DNA of 64,000 nucleotides from JAFAGX01 sp035622175. GTDB taxonomy: Bacteria; Acidobacteriota; Terriglobia; Terriglobales; Acidobacteriaceae. Where the stretch lies: assembly GCA_035622175.1 (NCBI GenBank), contig DASPVV010000078.1:41057-105056 (forward strand). The letters run 5' to 3'. The position numbers were made by a program, and so were the translations under genes. Shown here piece by piece: positions 1 to 8,254 of the stretch (position 1 is its first letter; the number at the start of each line of letters is the position of its first letter). The notes under the pieces are model-generated. The model was given only the letters and a program-made list of their open reading frames with translations. It had not been told where the DNA came from and did no database searches.

Positions 1-2
1 GG

Positions 3-251
3 ATAGAAGAGATCGCAAAAGAGAAGGGCGCGAAACCATCGCAACTGGCGCTGGCATGGGTGCTGGCGCGGGGGGAGGACATCGTGCCCATTCCCGGTAC
101 CAAACGCCGCCACTATCTGGAGGAGAACGTGGCCGCCCTCAATCTCACGCTCAGCGCGCAGGACTTGCGGCGCATGGAGGAGATCTTTCCCGTGGGTGCA
201 GCTTGGGGGGAGCGTTATCCCGAGCCCATGATGGCGATTCTCGATCGGTAA
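3..251 (+). CDS. Aldo/keto reductase, C-terminal part (5' truncated by window edge)
   Basis: The frame is open from the window edge and encodes the last 82 residues of an NADPH-dependent aldo/keto reductase. Visible family features are the strand ending VPIPGTK, which lines part of the cofactor pocket in this family, and the following helix HYLEENVAAL with the usual E-N pair. The terminal segment, with LSAQDLRRMEEI and a short tail, also fits. The catalytic Asp-Tyr-Lys-His tetrad lies upstream of the window and cannot be checked. The substrate cannot be inferred. The stop is TAA at 249-251. Confidence 0.85.
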   Translation: MEEIAKEKGAKPSQLALAWVLARGEDIVPIPGTKRRHYLEENVAALNLTLSAQDLRRMEEIFPVGAAWGERYPEPMMAILDR

Positions 252-409
252 CCATTACCCCAGAGGATGAGTTCTCGAAAGGTCCTGGGCCCCATGGCCA
301 TGTCCGCCAGACATCTAGGCCGGGCGGAATGGCCATCATAGCCTTAGTCAATTCCATCCTTTCCCCGGTAACGCGGGCTCCCTCGCTTGGAATGCAGGAG
401 GCTGTTCTG

Positions 410-895
410 ATGCCCACAGGCTTTGGCACTGCTGCGTTGCAGTCGAGCGAGCGCATCGCTCATGTCAACGAGCGCATTGCGGTTTCGAAAATGGTGGCAG
501 CCACCCGTGCCCGTACCGGTGCCAAATGGTTCTACTGGATTGCTGTCCTGTCCATCATCAATTCTCTGATTGTTTTCTATGGCGAGAAATTCGACTTGGG
601 CGCCTGGCTCGGGTTCACCTCCGCAGTCGACGCCTTGGTCAAACGGGCCGGAAGCGCGGGGAGCATTAGCGGCATCGCCATCAATGCCTTGGTTGCCGGA
701 GTGTTCATTACCTTCGGATATTTTGCCACCAAAGCCAAGAGATGGGCATTCCTTGTAGGCATGGCGCTGTACCTGGTCGACGGGTTCCTGCTCATCGAAA
801 GGCGGCACTTGTTGAGCGTTGGCTTCCACACCTACGCGCTGTATGCAATCTCGCGGGGACTCGCCGCCGCGAAACAGGTTCAGATTCAAATCTAG
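410..895 (+). CDS. Small integral membrane protein, function unknown
   Basis: A 161-residue protein that I do not recognise. The frame stays open upstream to position 56, but the ATG at 410 is preferred because GGAGG lies 8 nt before it and the upstream stretch overlaps the reductase gene and reads as low-quality protein. Three or four hydrophobic segments are visible: WIAVLSIINSLIVF near residue 45, AINALVAGVFITFGYF near 90, and AFLVGMALYLVDGFLL near 113. The N-terminus is Ala/Arg rich and probably cytoplasmic. The region from 252 to 409 contains no other gene. It may be a stand-alone gene, as the next gene has its own promoter-like element. Confidence 0.6.
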   Translation: MPTGFGTAALQSSERIAHVNERIAVSKMVAATRARTGAKWFYWIAVLSIINSLIVFYGEKFDLGAWLGFTSAVDALVKRAGSAGSISGIAINALVAGVFITFGYFATKAKRWAFLVGMALYLVDGFLLIERRHLLSVGFHTYALYAISRGLAAAKQVQIQI

Positions 896-1026
896 TTCCT
901 CGATCTTCCCCGTCCGCCGGCGCGGTCCTATCTTGCTTCGACCGAAGCCGGTCGCGTTTCCTCCCGGTGGTTGAGCTCCGGGCAGTTCCTGGTGCACCCT
1001 GACGCCAGCTTGCCGGCTGAACCCGC

Positions 1027-1032
1027 TATAAT
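1027..1032 (+). promoter_or_regulatory. -10 element (TATAAT) for the carboxyltransferase gene
   Basis: A perfect TATAAT ends 9 nt before the ATG at 1042. If used, transcription would begin only a few bases upstream of the start codon, giving a leaderless or nearly leaderless mRNA. No ribosome-binding site fits in the gap. No good -35 hexamer is seen at the usual distance. Confidence 0.45.
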
Positions 1033-1041
1033 TCTCCCGCC

Positions 1042-2592
1042 ATGAACCGCGAAGAAAAGTTAGCGGAACTCAACCGGCGCGATCGGTTGGCCGAAGAAGG
1101 CGGCGGCCGGCAACGCCGCGAAGGGCAGCACAAACAAGGCAAGATGTCGGCCCGCGAGCGCATCGAATTTCTGCTCGACGAGGGCAGCTTCGAAGAAACC
1201 GACAAGCTGGTCACGCATCGCTGTACCGACTTCGGAATGGGGGAACAGAAGTATTACGGCGATGGCTTCATCACCGGATATGGCCGCATCGAAGGCCGCC
1301 TGGTGTTCGTTTTTGCCCAGGATTTCACCGTGTTTGGGGGCTCCTTATCGGAGGCCAACGCCGGGAAAATCGTAAAGATCATGGATCTTGCCGCCAAGAT
1401 GGGGGCGCCGCTCCTCGGGTTGAACGATTCCGGCGGCGCCCGCATCCAGGAGGGGGTGTTGTCGCTCGCGGGTTACGCAGACATTTTCCTGCGCAATACG
1501 CTCTACAGCGGGGTTGTGCCCCAGGTCTCCGCCATCATGGGACCCTGCGCTGGGGGAGCGGTGTACTCCCCCGCCATCACCGACTTCATTTTGATGGTAG
1601 ACAAGACTTCTTATATGTTCATTACTGGTCCGGAGGTGATCAAAACCGTTACCCACGAGGAAGTCACCAAGGATCAGTTAGGCGGTGCAACCACCCACAA
1701 TGAAACCTCGGGAGTAGCGCATTTTCTGGCCCACGACGACGCCGAATGCTTATCCATGGTGCGAGAACTTCTCAGCTTCATCCCCTCGAACAACCTGGAG
1801 GATCCCCCCCGCAAGCCGTCGAATGACCCCGCCGACCGGGTTGAATCGGCTCTCGACACCCTGATTCCGGATCAATCGAACTTACCCTACGACATAAAGG
1901 ATGCGATCCATGCGGTGGTCGATGACGGCTACTTTTTTGAGGTCCAGGAACACTACGCGAAAAACATCGTGGTCGGCTTCGCGCGCCTCGATGGACGATC
2001 GGTAGGAATGGTCGCCAACCAGCCGGCTTTTCTCGCGGGCACGCTCGACATCAATGCCTCGATCAAAGCGGCTCGCTTCGTGCGTTTCTGCGACTGCTTC
2101 AATATCCCGCTGGTAACCTTTGAAGACGTCCCCGGGTTTCTGCCCGGCGCCAATCAGGAATACGGCGGAATTATCAAGCACGGCGCCAAGCTGCTGTTTG
2201 CCTTCGCCGAGGCCACGGTTCCCAAAGTGACGGTGATCACGCGCAAGGCGTACGGAGGCGCGTATTGCGTCATGGCCTCGAAGCATATTCGCACCGACGT
2301 GAACTATGCTTGGCCGACGGCCGAAATTGCGGTGATGGGACCTGAAGGGGCGGTCGACATCGTCTACAAGCGGGAGTTGGAACGGGCGGCGGACCGGGAA
2401 GAGGTTCGCAAGCAAAAAATCCGGGAATTTCGCGACCGCTTGGCCAATCCCTATGTAGCCTCCGAGCGTGGTTTTGTGGATGAGGTGATCCAGCCGCGCG
2501 ACACCCGCAAGAAGCTCATCCTGGCCTTGGCGATGCTCGAGACCAAGCGCGACCGAAACCCACCCAAAAAACACGGGAATATACCCCTCTAG
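1042..2592 (+). CDS. pccB: Acyl-CoA carboxylase carboxyltransferase (beta) subunit, propionyl-CoA carboxylase type
   Basis: A 516-residue, full-length carboxyltransferase that moves the carboxyl group from biotin to an acyl-CoA, probably propionyl-CoA. Both crotonase-like halves are present. The N-terminal half has the SARERIEFLLD opening, the FAQDFTVFGGS strand, the oxyanion motif DSGGARIQEG and GPCAGGAVYSP. The C-terminal half has DVPGFLPG, KAYGGAY, YAWPTAEIAVMG and the family's usual ending in HGNIPL. The residue after GGAY, where Asp versus Ile influences acyl chain choice in actinobacterial enzymes, is Cys here. The biotin carboxylase/BCCP partner is not in the window. The start follows a TATAAT directly. 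Confidence 0.93.
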   Translation: MNREEKLAELNRRDRLAEEGGGRQRREGQHKQGKMSARERIEFLLDEGSFEETDKLVTHRCTDFGMGEQKYYGDGFITGYGRIEGRLVFVFAQDFTVFGGSLSEANAGKIVKIMDLAAKMGAPLLGLNDSGGARIQEGVLSLAGYADIFLRNTLYSGVVPQVSAIMGPCAGGAVYSPAITDFILMVDKTSYMFITGPEVIKTVTHEEVTKDQLGGATTHNETSGVAHFLAHDDAECLSMVRELLSFIPSNNLEDPPRKPSNDPADRVESALDTLIPDQSNLPYDIKDAIHAVVDDGYFFEVQEHYAKNIVVGFARLDGRSVGMVANQPAFLAGTLDINASIKAARFVRFCDCFNIPLVTFEDVPGFLPGANQEYGGIIKHGAKLLFAFAEATVPKVTVITRKAYGGAYCVMASKHIRTDVNYAWPTAEIAVMGPEGAVDIVYKRELERAADREEVRKQKIREFRDRLANPYVASERGFVDEVIQPRDTRKKLILALAMLETKRDRNPPKKHGNIPL

Positions 2593-3444
2593 GCTTGGCT
2601 TGCCAAGATGATTCCGGCCCGCGCACCGAAACCCCAATCGCACCCGGCCGGTGAAACCAGGCGCGCCTGAAGGCTACAGGTCCACGATAGGAGCGAATGA
2701 GGTTACGAGGGATGTCGTGGTGGCTGGGTTCCCTGCGGGGGTTGCGCTCGCCTAGCAAACAGCAAGAGTCCCAAGGCTGACTGAAATTGGTTCCTCTCGG
2801 CCAGTAGCTCGCTTTAGACCTCTACTCATCCACGCTGGCGTTGGCCTTGCGACCCCCGTCAAATGTGGTTGTGCTGAGGCTCCGGGCTTACCGCCAACCG
2901 GTTAAACCAAATTCAGGGCCTCGGGACTCTATCCTGCCCTTGACACAGCTTCGCTCGTTTGCTTCAGCCAGCGCATGCGATAGACCCGGCCTAGATTTCC
3001 TGCTCACCTTGCGATGAGAAGCCATCCCTGCTCGAGTCCCGGGCGCCGCGCCAACTAGGCGCAAACTACGGAACATGTCCAAGAACGACTATCCTTTTAC
3101 GCCTTTTATTTTTTTCGTCAATCGAAAACCGGGCCTCCTTATCTGGTGTGAATCGAAGCTAGTGCAGGCGGTCCACAAGCCTCTGACCAAATGTTGTGCA
3201 GCCGGGGTGATGGCTGTCTCTGATTAGGCATTTCCACAGGATTGGTGCGGGAATGATGTTCGTTGGCCGCCGTGTAGCGTTGTGGAAAAGTCGATTTGAG
3301 CCGCACTGGCTGCGGAGGGAGCTTAGCAGCCCAAAAAGTGCGGCGAGGGCGCGGTTCCGGAGTAGAGACCAAATGCGGACGGCTGGTCGGGAGCGATGTC
3401 CGAACTTGTGGCACGGGTTGGGGGCGGGTTGCTAGGATGGAATC
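2593..3444. other. Gene-free interval of about 850 bp
   Basis: No open frame here has recognisable protein character, codon bias or a ribosome-binding site. A small CTTGG/CCAAG hairpin follows the carboxyltransferase stop (2594-2607), without a T run. A T-rich stretch near 3100-3120 (TTTTATTTTTTT) stands out from the GC-rich background. I see no tRNA, repeat or recognisable regulatory RNA. It may hold a decayed gene. Confidence 0.5.
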
Positions 3445-4479
3445 GTGCCGTCGCTGGTCGAGCTGCGCCACCTCTCGGTTGAAGTTCCGGCCAGGGATTC
3501 CTCGGCTGCCGCTTTGACCCGAGCCGGACGGGCGGGGGGCGGGCCTGCCCTCTCGCCGCGACTGTTTGCGGTTTCCGATGTCGGCTTCACCATGGCTCCC
3601 GGCGAAGTTCTCGGGCTGGTCGGCGAATCCGGTTCCGGCAAATCTCTGGCGTCTCTGGCCATCATGCGCTTGCTTCCGCCGGGCCTGCGGGTCAGCGGAG
3701 AGATTTGGTTTAACGAGGTCGGCCCGGCTCGCAACCTGCTCGCTCTCCCAGAGGAGGAAATGCGCAGCTTACGCGGCCGCCAGATCGCCATGATTTTTCA
3801 GGAGCCGATGACGGCCTTGAACCCGGTCATGCGGGTGGGCAGACAGATTGCCGAGGCGGCATGCGTGCACAGTCGAATTTCGAAGCAGGAGGCCTGGGAT
3901 CGGGCGGTCCAGGCCATGCAGGATGTAGCCATCCCTGATCCGGCTCGCCGCGCCCGCGATTATCCCCACCAGCTTTCTGGGGGCATGCGCCAGCGGGTCA
4001 TGATCGCCATGGCCATTGTGAACCGCCCACAATTGCTGATTGCGGACGAACCGACGACCGCCCTTGACGTTACCGTCCAGGCGCAGATCCTGGCGCTGCT
4101 GGCGGATCTGAGGGACAAATTCGGTTTGGCCATGTTGCTCATCTCCCATGATCTCGCGGTGGTTTCGCAGGTGGCCGATCGCGTGGCGGTGATGTATGTC
4201 GGCCGCTTACTGGAGCTAGGCTCGAAGCAGCATATCTTTCGCGCGCCGGCGCACCCCTACACCCGCGGCCTCTTGCAAGCGGTTCCGACGTTCGCGAGCG
4301 ATCGTACCCAGCCCTTGCGCACCATTGAAGGCAGCGTTCCACCCCTCGGAGTCGAACTTCCCGGGTGCCCGTTTGAAGCGCGCTGCCATTTGCGGATTCC
4401 GCAGTGCGCGCGCGATCTGCCGCGCTTGGTCGAGGTCGCCCCCGGGCATTGGGCGAGGTGCCCGGTCGTCAATCCCTAG
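3445..4479 (+). CDS. Oligopeptide/dipeptide ABC transporter ATP-binding protein (DppD/OppD family)
   Basis: A 344-residue ATPase subunit of a peptide or nickel-type importer. Walker A is GESGSGKS (about residues 60-67), the Q-loop region is FQEPMTALNP, the signature is LSGGMRQRV, and Walker B is LLIADEPTTALD with the switch His in LISHDLAVV. The C-terminal oligopeptide-transporter extension is present, with the cysteine cluster C-P-F-E-A-R-C and later Cys residues seen in DppD/OppD. The N-terminus has an unusual Ala/Gly-rich insertion (about residues 15-35) before the first strand. The GTG start has AGGA 6-9 nt upstream. No permease or substrate-binding gene is nearby, so it is an orphan ATPase here. 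Confidence 0.88.
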   Translation: MPSLVELRHLSVEVPARDSSAAALTRAGRAGGGPALSPRLFAVSDVGFTMAPGEVLGLVGESGSGKSLASLAIMRLLPPGLRVSGEIWFNEVGPARNLLALPEEEMRSLRGRQIAMIFQEPMTALNPVMRVGRQIAEAACVHSRISKQEAWDRAVQAMQDVAIPDPARRARDYPHQLSGGMRQRVMIAMAIVNRPQLLIADEPTTALDVTVQAQILALLADLRDKFGLAMLLISHDLAVVSQVADRVAVMYVGRLLELGSKQHIFRAPAHPYTRGLLQAVPTFASDRTQPLRTIEGSVPPLGVELPGCPFEARCHLRIPQCARDLPRLVEVAPGHWARCPVVNP

Positions 4480-4570
4480 GCCGGGAGGGCCTGCCGATCT
4501 ACACCTTCGCGGTCACCATGATGCCTACGCGGGCTCCCAGGTCTATAATCGCCACTTTGCCGGTATACCT

Positions 4571-5326
4571 GTGCGCGTGCTTCTGATCAGCGATATTCAC
4601 AGCAACCTCGAAGCTCTCGAGGCATGCCTGGCGGCCGCTCCCGCCTACGACCTGGTGGTGAACCTGGGAGACGTCGTCGGATACTGCGCCAGCCCCAACG
4701 AAGTTATCGCACGATCTCGAGAGTTGGGGACAATCTTCGTGCGCGGCAACCACGACAAAGCCGTCTGCGGCCTCATGAGCCTCAAAGACTTCAACCCGGT
4801 CGCTGCCCTGGCGGCGGAATGGACCCGCGCCCAGCTCACTCCGGGAAACCTCGAATGGCTTCGCAGTCTTCCCCAAGGGCCGGTCGAGGTCGAGCGACTG
4901 CCTGACGTGCAGTTGGTTCATGGCTCGCCGGTCGACGAAGATGACTACGTGGTGACGGCGCGGGACGCGGTCGAACCAATCCTGGTGGCGCGGATGCCGA
5001 CGACGTTCTTCGGCCACACCCATCTGCAAGGGAGCTTTGCCGCCAACGACGAATATGTCGATACCTATCGACCCGCCTACGAAACCGTGGGTCAAAGTGA
5101 AAGCGTCGTGGTATCCCTGAAGGAAGGGCTGCGCTATTTGGTGAATCCCGGGTCGGTCGGGCAGCCGCGCGACGGAGACTGGCGAGCGGGCTTCGCGATT
5201 TTCGACAGCGATGCCCGGGTTGTGACCTTTTGTCGAGTTCCCTACAATTTGAAGTCGGCGCAGGATCGTATTGTGGCTGCGAAGCTGCCTCTTCGATTGG
5301 CGACGCGGCTGGCGGCGGGAAGATGA
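4571..5326 (+). CDS. Metallophosphoesterase (calcineurin-like, YfcE/MJ0936 type)
   Basis: A 251-residue two-metal phosphoesterase. All family blocks are visible: DIHSN (residues 8-12), NLGDVVGYC, VRGNHDK, LVHGSP and FFGHTHLQG. The GTG at 4571 is chosen because the first strand RVLLISDIH must begin at the N-terminus. The open frame extends upstream into the ABC gene, but that stretch is out-of-frame translation of it. A TATAAT at 4544-4549 could be its -10 element. The substrate is unknown; this class includes phosphodiesterases and low-specificity phosphatases. Confidence 0.88.
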   Translation: MRVLLISDIHSNLEALEACLAAAPAYDLVVNLGDVVGYCASPNEVIARSRELGTIFVRGNHDKAVCGLMSLKDFNPVAALAAEWTRAQLTPGNLEWLRSLPQGPVEVERLPDVQLVHGSPVDEDDYVVTARDAVEPILVARMPTTFFGHTHLQGSFAANDEYVDTYRPAYETVGQSESVVVSLKEGLRYLVNPGSVGQPRDGDWRAGFAIFDSDARVVTFCRVPYNLKSAQDRIVAAKLPLRLATRLAAGR

Positions 5327-5415
5327 CCGCCGGCCAGGAAGGCCGAATCTCTTGACGCAAGAAGAAGCGACGTTCGGCGCAACCAGTGGCTGGTTTTGTT
5401 TTTAGAGGATCCGCG

Positions 5416-5814
5416 ATGGCAAAAGCAATCCCTATGGGCGTGAAGGCAACCGCCGAAGAAACCGTAGAATTTAAGCACACCTTGACCGCGCACCATCCCG
5501 AATTGCCGCCGGTTTATTCGACGCCGGACATGATCCGGCTCATGGAGACCGCAGCTTTCCTGGCCCTGCAACCCCATTTAGAAGAAGGGGAAATCACCGT
5601 GGGAACGCAGATTCACGTGGTGCATCGCGCGGCCAGCGGGGTGGGAGCGAAGGTGCGGGCCGAGGCTGTCGTCGAATCCTTCGACGGGCGCTTCTATACG
5701 GTTCGGGTGCAGGCCTGGGATGACGTTCAGGAAATCGGTCGAGGAACGGTTGGCCGGGCGGTGGTCAAGGTCAGCCAATTCGTCGAAAAGCTGAAAAAAG
5801 GGGCCGCTTCCTAG
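5416..5814 (+). CDS. Hot-dog acyl-CoA thioesterase, FlK-like
   Basis: A 132-residue single-domain hot-dog protein of the thioesterase family that includes fluoroacetyl-CoA thioesterase FlK. The STPDMIRLMETA helix gives Thr36 and Glu44, and IHVVHRA gives His70. Spacings of 8 and 26 residues equal those of the FlK triad Thr42/Glu50/His76. The FlK gating Phe36 would fall on Leu30, so a general acyl-CoA is a likelier substrate than fluoroacetyl-CoA (inference). The ATG at 5416 is preferred over an upstream one because AGAGGA lies 6 nt before it. Its position beside a lyase-family enzyme and near an acyl-CoA carboxylase suggests short-chain acyl-CoA metabolism. Confidence 0.85.
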   Translation: MAKAIPMGVKATAEETVEFKHTLTAHHPELPPVYSTPDMIRLMETAAFLALQPHLEEGEITVGTQIHVVHRAASGVGAKVRAEAVVESFDGRFYTVRVQAWDDVQEIGRGTVGRAVVKVSQFVEKLKKGAAS

Positions 5815-5862
5815 CCTCGCTTCTCAGCAAGGAAGGCCAAGCGGTCCGCGGGGCGAGAAAAA

Positions 5863-6723
5863 ATGACAGAAACCCAGCAGTTCAAGGCAAGCCGCTTCCG
5901 GGAAATGCATCGCGGGGCGCAAGCCCTTCTGCTTCCGAATGTCTGGGATGTGGCCAGCGCGCGCGTCGTCGAGCAGGCTGGATTTCCCGCGATCGCCACC
6001 ACGAGCGCCGGGATCGCTTTCTCCGTCGGCTATCCCGACGGGCAGAAGATTTCGCGCGAGCAGATGTTGGCGCGCGTCGGACGCATTGTGCGGGCCGTCG
6101 AAGCGCCGGTGACCGCCGATGTCGAGGCCGGTTACGGAAGCCGCCCCGAGGATGCGGCGCGAACGGCAGCCGAAGTAATCCAGGCGGGAGCGGTGGGCAT
6201 CAACCTCGAAGATGGCACGCTCGATCCCGGGCGTCCGCTGGTCGACCGGCTCCTGCAGGTGGAGAAGATTCGCGCCGTTCGCGAGGCTGCGCAGAAGAAA
6301 GGGGTAGAGCTGGTACTGAACGCCCGCACCGACGTGTACCTCCGTGAGTTCGCGCCTCCGGAGTCGCGCTACGGCGAAGCCATGCTGCGGGCGCGGGCCT
6401 ACCGGGATGCCGGGGCAGATTGTATTTTTGTGCCGGGATTACGAGACCCGGATACGATCTCCCGGTTGGTTCGGGAGCTCGAGTGCCCGGTGAATATCTT
6501 GGCCGGCCCGGGGGTTCCCTCGGTGCCGGAACTGGAAAAGCTCGGGGTGGCGCGGGTGAGCCTCGGGTCGGGAGCGATGCGCGCCACGCTTGGCCTCTTG
6601 CGTCAGATCGCCGAGGAACTGAAGCACTCCGGCACCTACCGCGCGCTTGAAAACGCTCCTTCCCACGCCGAAGTCAGCCAACTGTTCCCCTTCCGTTCCT
6701 TCAGAATGCACGGCCCAGGGTAG
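5863..6723 (+). CDS. Isocitrate lyase/PEP mutase family protein
   Basis: A 286-residue TIM-barrel enzyme of the PEP mutase/methylisocitrate lyase superfamily (COG2513-like). Recognisable parts are LLPNVWDVASARVVEQAG near the N-terminus, TTSAGIAFSVGYPDG, the metal-binding strand VTADVEAGYG, GINLEDG, and VLNARTDVY. The KKCGH-type catalytic loop of true isocitrate and methylisocitrate lyases is absent, so it is probably a lyase or hydrolase on a small oxo- or hydroxy-acid. The exact reaction cannot be told. It starts 48 bp after the thioesterase gene on the same strand and is probably cotranscribed with it. Confidence 0.85.
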   Translation: MTETQQFKASRFREMHRGAQALLLPNVWDVASARVVEQAGFPAIATTSAGIAFSVGYPDGQKISREQMLARVGRIVRAVEAPVTADVEAGYGSRPEDAARTAAEVIQAGAVGINLEDGTLDPGRPLVDRLLQVEKIRAVREAAQKKGVELVLNARTDVYLREFAPPESRYGEAMLRARAYRDAGADCIFVPGLRDPDTISRLVRELECPVNILAGPGVPSVPELEKLGVARVSLGSGAMRATLGLLRQIAEELKHSGTYRALENAPSHAEVSQLFPFRSFRMHGPG

Positions 6724-6754
6724 AGGCTTGCCGGGCGACGATCGGAGCCCTGCG

Positions 6755-8206
6755 ATGTACTATGGAGTGGTGCAAGCGCTGCCCCAAGCCGTTCTCGCTT
6801 ACATCCGCAAACATGGGCTGCTTCGGCCGGGTGACCGGGTGGGAGTCGCCGTCTCGGGCGGCGCGGACTCGGTGGGGCTGATGCGCTTGCTGCTCGACCT
6901 GCGCTCCCAGATCGGAATCGTCCTGGCCGTCGTTCATTTCAATCACCGGCTGCGGGGAAGCGAATCGGACCAAGATGAACGCTTCGTAGCGGAATTGGCC
7001 AAACGTTGCCAGCTGGAATTTCATGCTGCAGAGGCGAATGTGGCCGCCAGGGCTTCGGAGCGAGGTTTGAGCCTGGAAGCGGCCGGGCGCGAGCTGCGCT
7101 ATCAGTACTTTTACCGCCTGCTCGCGGGGAAGCTGAACCGGATCGCCACCGCCCATACCTTAGACGATCAGGCGGAAACGGTGCTGCTCAAACTCGCGCG
7201 CGGCGCCGGGAGCCGTGGACTGGCGGGAATTTATCCCGAGTTGCCGGTTCCGGGTCGAGCCCGATCGGCAGCCATCGTCCGTCCGCTGCTTCCGATCGAG
7301 GGCCACGCGCTTCGCGAATACCTCAGCGCGATCGGCCAGATCTGGCGTGAAGACCCAAGTAACCAGGATCTGCGCCATGCGCGCAATCGCGTTCGCCGGG
7401 CGATTCTGCCGTGCCTGGCGCGTGATCTGAATCCGGCGGTGCGGGAGCGATTGGCGGAAACCGCGGAAATCGCGCGCGGGGAAGAGCAATACTGGGAACA
7501 GAAAACCCAAAGCCTGCTCGCGTCGGCATGGGTCGCACCCGGGCCCCACCCGGGGAACCCAGCGGGGACGGGCGCCCGGGGCAGCCTGCGATGCGACCTG
7601 CTCCGCAGCCTGCCGCTTGCCCTCGGGCGGCGGCTGGTGCGGCGAGCCGCGGAATCCCTGGGGCTCGATCTTGAATTCCGCCACGTGGAGGAGATTCTCG
7701 GCCTTGCCCAAAAGCACGGGGAATCGGAGAAAACCCTCGGGCTGCCAGGCGGCTGGACGGCCCGGCTGTCGGCAGCAGAGTTGCAGTTTGCCGAACCACA
7801 CCTCTCGCCAACCGGGCTCGATTATGAGTACCGCTTAGCAGTGCCCGGCTCGATCGAAGTTCCGCAAACCGGATCCCGCTTTGAAGCTGTCTTGGTTTCA
7901 CCCCGGGCCGGCGAAGGTTATAATCCCGATGGCTTGCTCGATCGAGCGCGATTGAGCGGAGAGCTTCGGGTCCGGAACTGGCGTCCGGGAGACCGTTTCT
8001 GGCCAGCCCATCGCAAAGCCCCGAAGAAGATCAAGGAGCTGTTAGAAGAGCGTCATTTACGCGGAACCGAGCGCAAGGGATGGCCAGTGGTGGTAAACGG
8101 AGGGGAGCTGGTTTGGGTGCGCGGTTTTGCCGTGCCTCGCCGATTGTGGCCTCGGGACGGTAGCCAAGCCCTGTGGATCCGGGAAGTTCGATTGGAGGCG
8201 GCGTAG
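6755..8206 (+). CDS. tilS: tRNA(Ile)-lysidine synthetase
   Basis: A 483-residue PP-loop ATPase that converts C34 of the AUA-reading tRNA-Ile to lysidine, an essential step for reading AUA. The PP-loop SGGADS spans residues 34-39. Further family blocks are HFNHRLRG, AHTLDDQAETVLLKLARG and GLAGI. The C-terminal TilS domain is visible in RNWRPGDRF, KKIKELLEER and VWVRGF. The ATG at 6755 has GGAG 7 nt upstream; the frame extends upstream only by overlapping the lyase gene. It begins the tilS-hpt-ftsH block known in many bacteria. Confidence 0.95.
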   Translation: MYYGVVQALPQAVLAYIRKHGLLRPGDRVGVAVSGGADSVGLMRLLLDLRSQIGIVLAVVHFNHRLRGSESDQDERFVAELAKRCQLEFHAAEANVAARASERGLSLEAAGRELRYQYFYRLLAGKLNRIATAHTLDDQAETVLLKLARGAGSRGLAGIYPELPVPGRARSAAIVRPLLPIEGHALREYLSAIGQIWREDPSNQDLRHARNRVRRAILPCLARDLNPAVRERLAETAEIARGEEQYWEQKTQSLLASAWVAPGPHPGNPAGTGARGSLRCDLLRSLPLALGRRLVRRAAESLGLDLEFRHVEEILGLAQKHGESEKTLGLPGGWTARLSAAELQFAEPHLSPTGLDYEYRLAVPGSIEVPQTGSRFEAVLVSPRAGEGYNPDGLLDRARLSGELRVRNWRPGDRFWPAHRKAPKKIKELLEERHLRGTERKGWPVVVNGGELVWVRGFAVPRRLWPRDGSQALWIREVRLEAA

Positions 8207-8254
8207 CGGAGCCGTGACGCCGGTGGCGGAACGACTCCTCGACGGTCCATCACT

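Noticed and set aside
56..409. N-terminal extension of the small membrane protein frame
   Set aside because: It overlaps the aldo/keto reductase gene, has no protein character and a good ribosome-binding site precedes the ATG at 410.
1882..2643. 253-codon antisense frame over the carboxyltransferase gene
   Set aside because: Composition typical of a reverse-strand mirror; no start signal.
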